64,000 bases of DNA from NCBI RefSeq assembly GCF_002261345.1, contig NZ_NEVT01000006.1, positions 1,302,001 through 1,366,000 of the forward strand, given 5' to 3'. A program made the translations under genes and the position numbers. The notes under the pieces are model-generated. The model did not search any database, was not told the origin of the DNA, and worked only from the letters and a program-made list of their open reading frames with translations. Positions 1 to 7,126 of the stretch are shown piece after piece (positions within the stretch are counted from its first letter, which is position 1; every line of letters begins with the position of its first letter). The stretch is from Bordetella genomosp. 2 (GTDB lineage: Bacteria > Pseudomonadota > Gammaproteobacteria > Burkholderiales > Burkholderiaceae_B).

Positions 1-7
1 ATACAAT

Positions 8-44
8 ATACATATACGACGGCAAAATCCCCTAGTGTTTACCC
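8..44 (-). promoter_or_regulatory. Candidate promoter/operator of a gene lying left of the window
   Basis: An AT-rich stretch holds ATATACGA followed 11 nt later by CCTAGTGTTTACCC. Nearly the same arrangement (ATATACGA, 14 nt, CCTAGTGATTACCC) occurs at 31039-31074 in front of a leftward solute-receptor gene. By analogy this copy would serve a leftward gene beyond the window edge. The likeness is seen directly; the regulatory role is inferred. Confidence 0.4.
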
Positions 45-264
45 GGAAAATCACCCGTTGCAGACGCCATTCCAGCTGATTTCTATGCCAATCCCCGGCA
101 AAGATTACGGAACGGTATACAAATATGCACCGCAATGGTGCAAAGCGCTTCGGATGCGCCGCCCTGGACCACGCGGGCGCCCCGGGCGGGTGCGCACGGC
201 CCGGCGGAATCGTCGTTTTTGTGCCGCCGCGGGCCTTAGTGAATACGATATCCGTAGAAACCCT

Positions 265-270
265 TATAAT
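265..270 (+). promoter_or_regulatory. -10 hexamer upstream of the 81-aa gene
   Basis: A perfect TATAAT lies 70 nt before the ATG at 340 in otherwise GC-rich DNA. No convincing -35 hexamer is seen at 16-18 nt upstream. Positions 46-264 hold no gene that I can support, only a GTATAC hexamer at 115-120. Confidence 0.4.
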
Positions 271-339
271 GGAGGGACTCGCTCCACCGGCGGCGCGGCC
301 ATCCGTCGCGGTCCGCCATTTCAGGCAACAGGTCTTACC

Positions 340-585
340 ATGACTGACTCCGTATTCGAATTCACCGACCAACCCCAGGAACCCGCCCGCCTCACCACCG
401 GCTGGAACACCCTGCGCGGCGCCCGCCGCCCCAGCCTCGCGGCCCGCATCGAACGGGCCTTCGTGGCCTGGCAGGCGGCGCGTCTGCGCACCCTCTCGCC
501 CGAGCGCCTGTGGGCGCCCGCCATGCAGGACCCCCGTTCCTTCGCCGAGATCCGCCGCGCCCGGCGCGAGGCCGCGCAACGCTGA
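340..585 (+). CDS. Hypothetical protein, 81 aa
   Basis: A short Arg/Ala-rich protein without signal peptide, membrane segment or Cys pattern. It starts MTDSVFEF and its second half is helical and basic (ends RRAREAAQR-like). The ATG at 340 was chosen because a TATAAT lies 70 nt upstream and the sequence before it reads like non-coding DNA. I do not recognise a family; its size and basic tail recall small DUF1127-like proteins, but the diagnostic core of that family is not visible. It sits alone before the GntR regulator gene, 143 nt away. The existence of the gene is likely rather than certain. Confidence 0.5.
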   Translation: MTDSVFEFTDQPQEPARLTTGWNTLRGARRPSLAARIERAFVAWQAARLRTLSPERLWAPAMQDPRSFAEIRRARREAAQR

Positions 586-625
586 CATTGCGCAATGACA
601 ATCGTGACGGCGAGGCGGTATCGGC

Positions 626-653
626 TCGACACACGAATCCATCTCCGTATACA
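626..653 (+). promoter_or_regulatory. Candidate gntR promoter with GTATAC operator
   Basis: TCGACA (626-631), a 16-nt spacer and TATACA (648-653) form a plausible promoter for the regulator at 729. The -10 is embedded in GTATAC (647-652), the same hexamer that recurs in the divergent promoters at 4093-4121 and 4242-4273. This would suit autorepression, which is common in GntR/FCD regulators. Confidence 0.45.
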
Positions 654-728
654 TTAGCCAGGCATCATGCTGGCTTGCGAGCGCCCGCGCCATCGCCCAC
701 GCGCACGCACGATAGATGGAATAAACGG

Positions 729-1400
729 ATGGACACAATGCAGACCCCGGCCCCCGCCAACGGAGACAACCGCATCGGGCTCAATCACTCTCCGCTGACG
801 CAATTGGTCGTCGACGCGCTGCGGGAAAAGATCCTCAGCGGCGCCATCGCCCCCGGCGAACGCCTGGTCGAAGGCCGCTTGTCGGAAGAATTCTCGGTGT
901 CGCGCATGCCCGTGCGCGAAGCGCTGCGGCAACTGGCCGCGTGCGGGCTGGTGACCATCGAGCCGCGACGCGGCGCCTCGGTCACCCAGTTCGAACGCGG
1001 CCAGCTGCGCGAGCTGGTCGAGGTGCGCGCCACGCTCGAGGCCCTCAACGCCAAGCTGGCGGCGCAACGCCACGACCCGGCCCAGATCGCCGACCTCGAA
1101 GCCTTGCTGGCCGAAGGCACGCGCCTGGCCGCCGACGCCGACCTGGACACGCTCACCCAGCTGAACCGGCGCTTTCACGGGGCGCTGGGCCGCGTGGCCG
1201 CCAATTCCGTGCTGCAGGAAGTCATGCTGTCGCTGCGCGACCGCACCGCGGTGCTGTTCGCGCCCTTCAGCAGCGCGCGGGCACAGCAGAACTGGGAAGA
1301 ACACGCCGCGATCCTGCGCGCGGTGATCAAGGGCGACGCCGAGCTGGCCAGCCTGCTGGCCGCCCGCCACGTCTACAACGCCGCCCAGATGGAGCCCTGA
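729..1400 (+). CDS. GntR-family transcriptional regulator, FCD subfamily
   Basis: A 223-aa DNA-binding regulator. The N-terminal winged helix covers roughly residues 15-80, with the family signature around GERLVEGRLSEEFSVSRMPV, REALRQL and the EPRRGASV wing. The C-terminal all-helical FCD effector domain follows (about 90-215). The ATG at 729 is used; another in-frame ATG lies at 738, and the earlier open frame has no suitable start. It is convergent with the cyclodeaminase-like gene, 12 nt apart. GTATAC sites overlap its own promoter and the promoters of the two operons that follow, so it is the natural local repressor. The effector is unknown; FCD regulators commonly bind carboxylates. Confidence 0.85.
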   Translation: MDTMQTPAPANGDNRIGLNHSPLTQLVVDALREKILSGAIAPGERLVEGRLSEEFSVSRMPVREALRQLAACGLVTIEPRRGASVTQFERGQLRELVEVRATLEALNAKLAAQRHDPAQIADLEALLAEGTRLAADADLDTLTQLNRRFHGALGRVAANSVLQEVMLSLRDRTAVLFAPFSSARAQQNWEEHAAILRAVIKGDAELASLLAARHVYNAAQMEP

Positions 1401-1412
1401 CGCCGCCGCCCG

Positions 1413-2339
1413 TCAGGCGCCGGCGCTGTCTCCGCGCAGGCGCTGGTAGGCCAGGCCCGCCAGCGCCACGTCTTCCAGCCCCACCCCCACCGCCTTGTAC
1501 AAGGTGATTTCGCTCGCCTGCCGCCGCCCCGGATGGGCGCCGGTGACCAGCGCGCCGAGCTCGACCAGGCGCCCGCCCAGGTCGAGCGCCGGATCGGCCA
1601 GCACCAGGTCGCCCGCCTCCCGCCGGCTCTGCGGCAGCCATTCCACCGCGATCAGCCCGGCGCGCGCCAGCGCGCGGTCGTCCAGCTCGCGCGTGTCCGG
1701 CAGGCTGGAGCCGATGGCGGCCACGAAGGTGCCGGGCGCGAGGCGGGCGCCGTCGAACAGCGGCTGCCGCGCCCGCGTCGCGGTCACCACGATGTCGGAC
1801 TCCTCGACCGGCGCGCGCGCCGGGCTGCGCCGCACCTCCACCTGGCAATCGTCTTCCATGGCGCGCAACAGCTCGTCGCTGGCGCCCGGGTCGGACACGA
1901 TGATGCGTTCCAGGGGATAGGCGCGCGCCAACTGGCGCGCATGCGCCTGACCCTGCACGCCGGCGCCGTACAGCATCATGCGGCGGCAATCCGGGCGCGC
2001 CAGGTGCGCGGCCGCCACCACGGTGCTGGCGGCGGTGCGCAGGCGCGTGATGGCGTTGGCCTCGAGCGTGGCCAGCGGCCGGCCGTCGACGGTGGAAAAC
2101 AGCAGGATGACGAAGTCGAAGCGGCCGGCGATGGTGGTGTAGACCTTGGCGCCGGCCACTTGCTGGCCGGGAATGACCGCGCCCAGCGTCGACAGCTTCA
2201 CGCCGCCGGCCTCGGTGCGCTCGCGCTGCTGCATGGCGGCCTCGCCCCGCCCGAAGTGCGCGAAGGCGTCCCGCACCACCTGCTGGGCGGCCGCGGCGTC
2301 GACCAGCTCGTCGACCATGGCATCGTTGATATGTAGCAT
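1413..2339 (-). CDS. Ornithine cyclodeaminase/mu-crystallin family protein
   Basis: A 308-aa protein with the family's Rossmann dinucleotide-binding motif GAGVQGQ (about residue 125) and the usual N-terminal dimerisation half. Members include ornithine cyclodeaminase, ketimine/imine reductases and alanine dehydrogenase, all acting on amino or imino acids with NAD(P). The start at 2339 (MLHINDAMV) gives normal family length. It is the last gene of the leftward operon, 29 nt after the permease. Its presence hints that the pathway handles an amine or imine. The exact substrate cannot be read from the sequence. Confidence 0.8.
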   Translation of the reverse strand: MLHINDAMVDELVDAAAAQQVVRDAFAHFGRGEAAMQQRERTEAGGVKLSTLGAVIPGQQVAGAKVYTTIAGRFDFVILLFSTVDGRPLATLEANAITRLRTAASTVVAAAHLARPDCRRMMLYGAGVQGQAHARQLARAYPLERIIVSDPGASDELLRAMEDDCQVEVRRSPARAPVEESDIVVTATRARQPLFDGARLAPGTFVAAIGSSLPDTRELDDRALARAGLIAVEWLPQSRREAGDLVLADPALDLGGRLVELGALVTGAHPGRRQASEITLYKAVGVGLEDVALAGLAYQRLRGDSAGA

Positions 2340-2368
2340 CGTGTCTCCAGTGAGCAAGCGGACGCGGA

Positions 2369-3130
2369 TCAGCCACCCAGCGCCACGCGGGCCAGCACGC
2401 CGGCCGCGCCCAGCGTGGCGACCGCCAGCAGGTAGCGGCGGATCTTCTGCTGGGAAAAGCGCCGCGCCATGGGCGTGGACAGCCAGAACCCGGCGCACAT
2501 CCAGGGCAGCAGGGCCGCGCTGATCCACCATTGGGCGGCATTCATGCGTCCCGCCCAGCTCAACGCCGCCAGCGAGACGATCGTGCCGACCAGGAACACC
2601 ATGCCCAGCGTGGCGCGCACGGTGGCGGGACGCAAGCTCTGCATGGCCACCGCGTAGGGCGGCCCGCCGGCGGCGGTGATGGTGCCCATCAGCCCCGACG
2701 CCACGCCGGCCGCGGCCAGGTTCGGCAGGCTGGGGCGCGCCCGCCAGCCGATGAGGCTGAGCGCCACGCCCGCCAGGATCAGCAGCGCGAACAGCAGCGA
2801 CAACGTGCGGGCGCTGAACCACACCAGGAAAACCGCCGCCAGCATGGTGCCGGCCACGCGGCCCGCCACCGTCGCGCCGGCCACCCGCCAGTCCATCGCC
2901 GGACGCTCGCGCAGGTATGCCAGCAGCGCCAGCGGCCCGCCGATGGCCAGCAGCGGGCCGGGCACCAGCACGGGGAAAAGCAGCGCCGCGATGGGTGCGC
3001 AGAACATGGCGTAGCCCAGGCCGCCGATGCCCTGCAGCCAGGCTCCCGCCGCCACCATCACGCCCATGCCCAGGTACGCCGGCCAGCTCAGGTCCGAGCC
3101 GAACTGCATGAGGCTCTGCGCGAATGCCAT
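2369..3130 (-). CDS. TSUP (TauE/SafE) family membrane permease
   Basis: A 253-aa, strongly hydrophobic protein with about eight membrane segments. Two similar halves each contain a Gly-rich turn (GIGGLGYA near residue 38, TAAGGPPYA near 157), as expected for the TauE/SafE family. Known relatives move sulfite, organosulfur compounds or carboxylates across the inner membrane. It starts 6 nt after the ferredoxin stop, so it is translated from the same message. The family hints at an anionic, perhaps sulfur-containing, substrate or product of the neighbouring enzymes; this is inference only. Confidence 0.8.
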   Translation of the reverse strand: MAFAQSLMQFGSDLSWPAYLGMGVMVAAGAWLQGIGGLGYAMFCAPIAALLFPVLVPGPLLAIGGPLALLAYLRERPAMDWRVAGATVAGRVAGTMLAAVFLVWFSARTLSLLFALLILAGVALSLIGWRARPSLPNLAAAGVASGLMGTITAAGGPPYAVAMQSLRPATVRATLGMVFLVGTIVSLAALSWAGRMNAAQWWISAALLPWMCAGFWLSTPMARRFSQQKIRRYLLAVATLGAAGVLARVALGG

Positions 3131-3136
3131 GGGGCG

Positions 3137-3415
3137 CTACCAGGACACGGAAATGTCGCCGTGCACGAATGTCTGGCACGCCAGGCGGCGGCCCTGCGCC
3201 AGCTGTTCCTCGGTCAGGTGCTTGCGTTCCTTGGGTTTGATCTCGTCGACGTTTTCGCGGCCGCTCTCGATCGTGCACTTGCAGGTGCCGCACAGCCCCC
3301 CGCCGCACTTGAACGGAATGCCGCCCTGCGCGCGCAGCGAGGCGCGCAGCAAGTTGGTCTTCTCGGCGATCTCGGCGGTCTTGCCTTGGTTGGTGATGAA
3401 AGTGATGCGGATCAT
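3137..3415 (-). CDS. 2Fe-2S ferredoxin
   Basis: A 92-aa plant-type ferredoxin. Cluster ligands are C37, C42, C45 and C80 in the standard C-x4-C-x2-C...C spacing, with the FKCGGGLCGTCKC loop. The fold fills the whole protein, so it is a stand-alone electron carrier. The start at 3415 (MIRITFIT) lies 4 nt after the preceding stop. It is the second ferredoxin of this operon; both probably take electrons from the 2Fe-2S/FAD reductase encoded at 7127 and could feed the diiron protein encoded at 4339. That route is inferred from context. Confidence 0.85.
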   Translation of the reverse strand: MIRITFITNQGKTAEIAEKTNLLRASLRAQGGIPFKCGGGLCGTCKCTIESGRENVDEIKPKERKHLTEEQLAQGRRLACQTFVHGDISVSW

Positions 3416-3419
3416 GAGT

Positions 3420-3749
3420 CTAGGGCCGGTTGATATCGGAAGGCGCCGCCGCGAGGTCGGCGGCCTGCAGGCGGGCATCCAGCCCGCCAAACGCGCACAG
3501 CTGGTCCAGCTCGCGGCGCGCCGCGTCATAACTGTCGAAGCGTTCCAGGAATTTCGACGGCACCCAGTTGACCGTGCCGCTGCCGTCCTCTTCGACGACC
3601 CGCACGCGCGTCTCCCGGTGCAGGCGCCCGATCTCGAAATGCGCGCGCACGCGCCCGCACAGGATGTAGTCCCACGCCTCCAGCAGCGCGATATCGGCGC
3701 CCGCCTCGGTGCGATACTGGCCGGGCTTGGAAGTCAGGATGACGTACAT
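3420..3749 (-). CDS. Conserved-looking 109-aa protein between two ferredoxins, unknown function
   Basis: I do not recognise this protein. It starts MYVILTSKPGQYRTE, contains a mixed beta/alpha N-terminal part with a single Cys (WDYILCGR), a segment RVRVVEEDG, a W and F-rich stretch (NWVPSKFLERF) and a helical tail. There is no signal peptide or membrane segment. It lies between two ferredoxin genes with gaps of 14 and 4 nt, so it is surely co-translated. A coupling, effector or accessory protein of an oxygenase complex would fit the position. The gene call itself is firm; the role is open. Confidence 0.75.
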   Translation of the reverse strand: MYVILTSKPGQYRTEAGADIALLEAWDYILCGRVRAHFEIGRLHRETRVRVVEEDGSGTVNWVPSKFLERFDSYDAARRELDQLCAFGGLDARLQAADLAAAPSDINRP

Positions 3750-3763
3750 GTGAGTCCGCTCCT

Positions 3764-4063
3764 TCAGGCCGCCGCTTCCTGGCGCAGTTCGATGTCGTGC
3801 TCCAGCCAGAGCTGGCAGACCAGCCGGTAGCCCTGCTCCAGGCGCTCGCCCAGCTGCTTCTTTTCCTTCCAGTTGGGCGGCGGCAGGTGCTCGGCCCCCG
3901 CCACGACTTTGCAGGCGCAGCGCGCGCACTTGCCCATGCCGCACTCATAGCTCAGGTGCGGGAACGGGAACTGCTTGATCCCGGCCCGCACGACCAGGTT
4001 CGAGCCCGCCTTGACCTCATCCGTATAGGTCTGGCCGTTCTTGTGGAATATGACTCGGGGCAT
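3764..4063 (-). CDS. 2Fe-2S ferredoxin, first gene of the leftward operon
   Basis: A 99-aa plant-type ferredoxin with ligands C41, C46, C49 and C83 (YECGMGKCARC then LVCQLW). Compared with the ferredoxin encoded at 3137 it has an insertion rich in Lys, Pro and Trp (PPPNWKEKKQ) between the loop and the last Cys, so the two are not recent duplicates. The ATG at 4063 follows a candidate promoter at 4093-4121. Two different ferredoxins in one operon suggest two electron-transfer steps or two partners. Confidence 0.85.
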   Translation of the reverse strand: MPRVIFHKNGQTYTDEVKAGSNLVVRAGIKQFPFPHLSYECGMGKCARCACKVVAGAEHLPPPNWKEKKQLGERLEQGYRLVCQLWLEHDIELRQEAAA

Positions 4064-4092
4064 GACACATCTCCTGCGCGGCGTGTTGGCGC

Positions 4093-4121
4093 GATATAAG
4101 TATACTGTATACGATTATCAA
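4093..4121 (-). promoter_or_regulatory. Leftward promoter with double GTATAC operator
   Basis: On the minus strand TTGATA (4121-4116), a 17-nt spacer and TATATC (4098-4093) form a good promoter. The spacer contains the dyad GTATACTGTATAC (4100-4112), two overlapping GTATAC hexamers. A repressor bound here would block RNA polymerase. The adjacent GntR regulator is the obvious candidate. Confidence 0.55.
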
Positions 4122-4241
4122 AGCAGCCGCCAATAAGCGTAAATCCCTATCCGCCGGCGCGCGGCCCGCTTCATAGAGAGAACCACGCCATTCCTCCGGG
4201 GACACGGGCATCGGTTACGGGTTATCCCTGATGCGAATGCA

Positions 4242-4273
4242 TTGACTTGCGCCCTGTCTGGTATACAGTATTC
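4242..4273 (+). promoter_or_regulatory. Rightward promoter with GTATAC operator
   Basis: TTGACT (4242-4247), a 16-nt spacer and TACAGT (4264-4269) precede the diiron-protein gene by about 70 nt. The -10 lies inside GTATACAGTATTC (4261-4273), which matches the leftward operator at 11 of 13 positions. Confidence 0.55.
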
Positions 4274-4338
4274 TACATCGTCGCATTCCAGCATGACCCG
4301 AGACTTGCGGCGGCCCATCCACTACCGAGGTAATAGCC

Positions 4339-5067
4339 ATGACTGAACTGATGAATCGCGACGACTTCCGCTCCGCGCTCGAGAACGCCATCAAGGGCAA
4401 GAGCGCCAACAAGGCACCCTTCAGCGTCGCCTGGGCCGAAGGCAAGCTCAGCCGCGCCCACCTGGCGCGCTGGGCGGAAAACCACTATCACTATGTCGGA
4501 CCGTTCGCCGACTACCTCGGCTACTTGTATGCGCGCACGCCCGACCACATGACCGAGGCGAAGGACTTCCTGCTGGCCAATATGTACGAGGAAGAGATCG
4601 GCGGCGACCGCCATACCGATCTGCTGATCCGCTTCGCCGAAGCCTGCGGCACGACGCGCGAGCGCGTGGTCGACCCCGACAACATGTCGCCCACCACGCG
4701 CGGCCTGCAGGCCTGGTGCTACACCGTCGCCATGCGCGAGGACCCGGTGGTCGCGGTGGCGGGCCTGGTGGTCGGCCTGGAATCGCAGGTGCCTTCCATC
4801 TACCGCAAGCAGACGCCCACGCTGCGCGAGAAGTACGGCTTCACCGACGAGGAAGTGGAGTTCTTCGACCTGCACATCGTGTCCGACGAAATCCACGGCG
4901 AGCGCGGCTACCAGATCGTGCTGGAGCATGCCAACACACCGGAGCTGCAGGCCAAGTGCCTGCGCATCTGCGAAATCGGCGCGCAGATGCGGCTGCTGTA
5001 CACCACCGCGCTGTACTACGACTACGTGGCCAACGACGTGCCGCGCGAGGAGCTCGCGCTGGCCTGA
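4339..5067 (+). CDS. Haem-oxygenase-like diiron oxidase/oxygenase (TenA/PqqC/CADD-like fold)
   Basis: A 242-aa all-helical protein of the iron-containing redox enzyme group. A complete six-residue metal-ligand set can be picked out: E85 and H92 (NMYEEEIGGDRH), E148 (VVGLESQ), and H179, D183, H186 (DLHIVSDEIH). The spacings agree with those I recall for CADD and UndA. Relatives (UndA, BesC, SznF, CADD) use O2 and two irons to decarboxylate, cleave or N-oxidise small substrates. It is the first gene of the rightward operon, facing the two ferredoxins, and is followed by an aldehyde dehydrogenase. It is probably the substrate-attacking enzyme of the cluster; the substrate is unknown. Confidence 0.75.
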   Translation: MTELMNRDDFRSALENAIKGKSANKAPFSVAWAEGKLSRAHLARWAENHYHYVGPFADYLGYLYARTPDHMTEAKDFLLANMYEEEIGGDRHTDLLIRFAEACGTTRERVVDPDNMSPTTRGLQAWCYTVAMREDPVVAVAGLVVGLESQVPSIYRKQTPTLREKYGFTDEEVEFFDLHIVSDEIHGERGYQIVLEHANTPELQAKCLRICEIGAQMRLLYTTALYYDYVANDVPREELALA

Positions 5068-5073
5068 GCCGCC

Positions 5074-5096
5074 GGGGCGCCGCCGCGCGGCGCCCC
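5074..5096 (+). other. Strong hairpin between the diiron-protein and dehydrogenase genes
   Basis: GGGGCGCCG (5074-5082) and its exact complement (5088-5096) form a 9-bp stem with a 5-nt loop, directly after the stop at 5067. No T run follows, so full termination is unlikely. It may stabilise or partly separate the upstream message. Confidence 0.45.
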
Positions 5097-5128
5097 GCCC
5101 ATCACCGAACCATCACCCGAGCAGCGGC

Positions 5129-6586
5129 ATGACCGACTCCATCACGCATTACCAGAACTACATCGACGGCCAGTGGCAGCCCTGCCAGTCCGGCCGGACG
5201 TTCGACAACATCAACCCGGCGGACACCGGAATGGTGGTCGGGCGCTTCCAGGCGTCCGGCGCGGCCGATGCCGAAGCCGCGGTGGCCGCCGCGACCCGCG
5301 CGTTCCATGCCTGGCGCGCCACGCCCATCGGCAAGCGCGCCAAGATCCTGAACGAGGCCGCCAGTTACCTGGAGGCCAATGCGGCCCGTTTCGCCGAGGA
5401 CCTGACCCTGGAGGAAGGCAAGGCGCTGGCGCAGGCGCGCGACGAGATCCTGCGCAGCGCGCAGACCCTGCGCTTCTACGCGGTGGAAGGCCAGACCTTC
5501 GGCGGCGAGACCTACCCGCAGGATGACCCGCTGCAGTACGTATACAGCCATCGCGAGCCGCTCGGCGTGGTCACCGTCATCTCGCCGTGGAATTTCCCGG
5601 CTTCCATACCGGCGCGCAAGCTGGCGCCCGCGCTGATCACCGGCAACACCGTGGTGTTCAAGCCGTCGTCGGACGCGCCGCTGAGCGGCCTGCACCTGGT
5701 CGAGGCGCTGGCCCATGCCGGCATACCCGCCGGGGTGGTCAACTGCGTCACCGGGCGCGCCGCCGACGTGGGCCCGGTCATCACCACTTCGCGCGCCGTG
5801 CGGGCCATTTCGTTCACCGGCTCGACCCAGGCCGGCGCCCACATCCACCGCAGCGTGCACCTGACGACCCGGCTGCAAATGGAGCTGGGCGGCAAGAACC
5901 CGCTGATCGTCATGGAAGACGCCGACCTGGACGCCGCCGTCGACCTCGCCATCAAGGGCGGCTTCTCGCTGACCGGGCAGGCCTGCACGGGCACCAGCCG
6001 CATCGTGGCCGTCGCCGAGATCAAGCAGCGCTTCACCGAGAAGCTGCTGGCGCGCATCCGCACCCTGAAGATCGGCCCCGGCATGGCGGCCGGCATGGAC
6101 CTGGGGCCGCTGGCCACCGCCAAGCAGCTCGACACGGTCCTGCAGTACATCGAGATCGGCCGCGCCGAGGCTACCCACCTGTGCGGCGGCGAACGCCTCA
6201 GCGGCGGCGACTACGAGCGCGGCTACTACGTGGCGCCCGCCGTGTTCACCGACGTGACGCAGGACATGCGCATCGCGCGCGAGGAAATTTTCGGACCGGT
6301 GCTGGCCATCATCGAGGCGCGCGACTTCCAGGACGCCCTGGCCAAGGCCAACGACACCGAATACGGGCTGTCGGCCGCCATCGCCACGCGCAACCCGCAC
6401 TACATGCACGTGTTCGCGCACGACATCGAGGCGGGAACCGTGAAGATCAACCGCACCACCACCGGCAACCTGGTCAACGCGCCGTTCGGCGGGCTGAAGC
6501 ACTCCAGCACGTCGACCTTCCGCGAGTCGGGCCGGGCCGGCCTGGACTTCTTCACCCAGATCAAGACGATCTACCGCGGCATCTGA
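5129..6586 (+). CDS. NAD(P)-dependent aldehyde dehydrogenase
   Basis: A 485-aa member of the aldehyde dehydrogenase superfamily with all active-site features: N155 in PWNFP, K178 in FKPSS, general base E252 in MELGGKNP and nucleophile C286 in GQACTGTSR. The last motif resembles that of alpha-ketoglutaric semialdehyde dehydrogenases. It oxidises an aldehyde to the acid in the cytoplasm. It lies 61 nt after the diiron-protein gene, so the aldehyde may be formed by that enzyme. The ATG at 5129 gives the usual family length. Catalytic class is certain; the aldehyde is not. Confidence 0.88.
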   Translation: MTDSITHYQNYIDGQWQPCQSGRTFDNINPADTGMVVGRFQASGAADAEAAVAAATRAFHAWRATPIGKRAKILNEAASYLEANAARFAEDLTLEEGKALAQARDEILRSAQTLRFYAVEGQTFGGETYPQDDPLQYVYSHREPLGVVTVISPWNFPASIPARKLAPALITGNTVVFKPSSDAPLSGLHLVEALAHAGIPAGVVNCVTGRAADVGPVITTSRAVRAISFTGSTQAGAHIHRSVHLTTRLQMELGGKNPLIVMEDADLDAAVDLAIKGGFSLTGQACTGTSRIVAVAEIKQRFTEKLLARIRTLKIGPGMAAGMDLGPLATAKQLDTVLQYIEIGRAEATHLCGGERLSGGDYERGYYVAPAVFTDVTQDMRIAREEIFGPVLAIIEARDFQDALAKANDTEYGLSAAIATRNPHYMHVFAHDIEAGTVKINRTTTGNLVNAPFGGLKHSSTSTFRESGRAGLDFFTQIKTIYRGI

Positions 6587-6624
6587 GCCGCCGCCATGCC
6601 CATTCACTGACTACGGATCGAACC

Positions 6625-7101
6625 ATGAAGAACGCATTGAAACTTGAATTGACCGAAGCCCGCGCCATGGCCGCCGCGGCGCTGGAAAAGGCGCGCGAGA
6701 TCGGCGTGACCGAGACCGTCTGCATCACCGACGAGGGCGGCTTCCCGATCGTCATGGAGCGCATGGACGGCGCGCGCGTCACCGGTCCGCAGATCGCCTG
6801 GAACAAGGCATTCACCGCCGCCGGGCACAAGCGCTCCACGCACTTGTTCAATACGCCCCCCAATGGCCCCGCCCTGCCGGGCAACGAAGCATTCGGCATC
6901 CAGTGGAGCTTCGACGGCAAGTTCGCGGTGTTCGTGGGCGGATACCCCATCGTGGTCAACGGCGAGGTCATCGGCGGCGTCGGGCTGTCCGGCGGCAACG
7001 GCGAACAGGACACGGCCTGCGGCGTCGCCGCGCTGCAGGCGCTGCGCGACCTGCTGCAGGGCAAGGCCGAAGTCGTGGTCCAGGCCGACATCAAGAAATA
7101 A
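6625..7101 (+). CDS. HbpS/GlcG-like (DUF336) protein
   Basis: A 158-aa protein with the DUF336 fold signatures: ALEKAREIGV near the start, ITDEGG(F)PI, RMDGA, AWNKAFTAA and the Gly-rich GGYPIVVNGEVIGGVGLSGG. Members include haem-binding HbpS, GlcG and the C-terminal part of PduO; they are often found inside catabolic operons with unclear function. There is no signal peptide, so it is probably cytoplasmic. It lies 38 nt after the dehydrogenase gene and 25 nt before the reductase gene. A cofactor-binding or accessory role in the oxygenase pathway is possible. Confidence 0.75.
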   Translation: MKNALKLELTEARAMAAAALEKAREIGVTETVCITDEGGFPIVMERMDGARVTGPQIAWNKAFTAAGHKRSTHLFNTPPNGPALPGNEAFGIQWSFDGKFAVFVGGYPIVVNGEVIGGVGLSGGNGEQDTACGVAALQALRDLLQGKAEVVVQADIKK

Positions 7102-7126
7102 CGCCGCAGCGCGACAGGAAACCGAC

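Noticed and set aside
1413-3308. Long antisense and out-of-frame open stretches throughout, e.g. a frame running upstream of the cyclodeaminase start
   Set aside because: High GC lengthens chance open frames; these overlap well-supported genes and lack family motifs.
5540-5545. GTATAC inside the aldehyde dehydrogenase gene as another GntR operator
   Set aside because: It lies well within coding sequence, has no second half-site and no promoter beside it.
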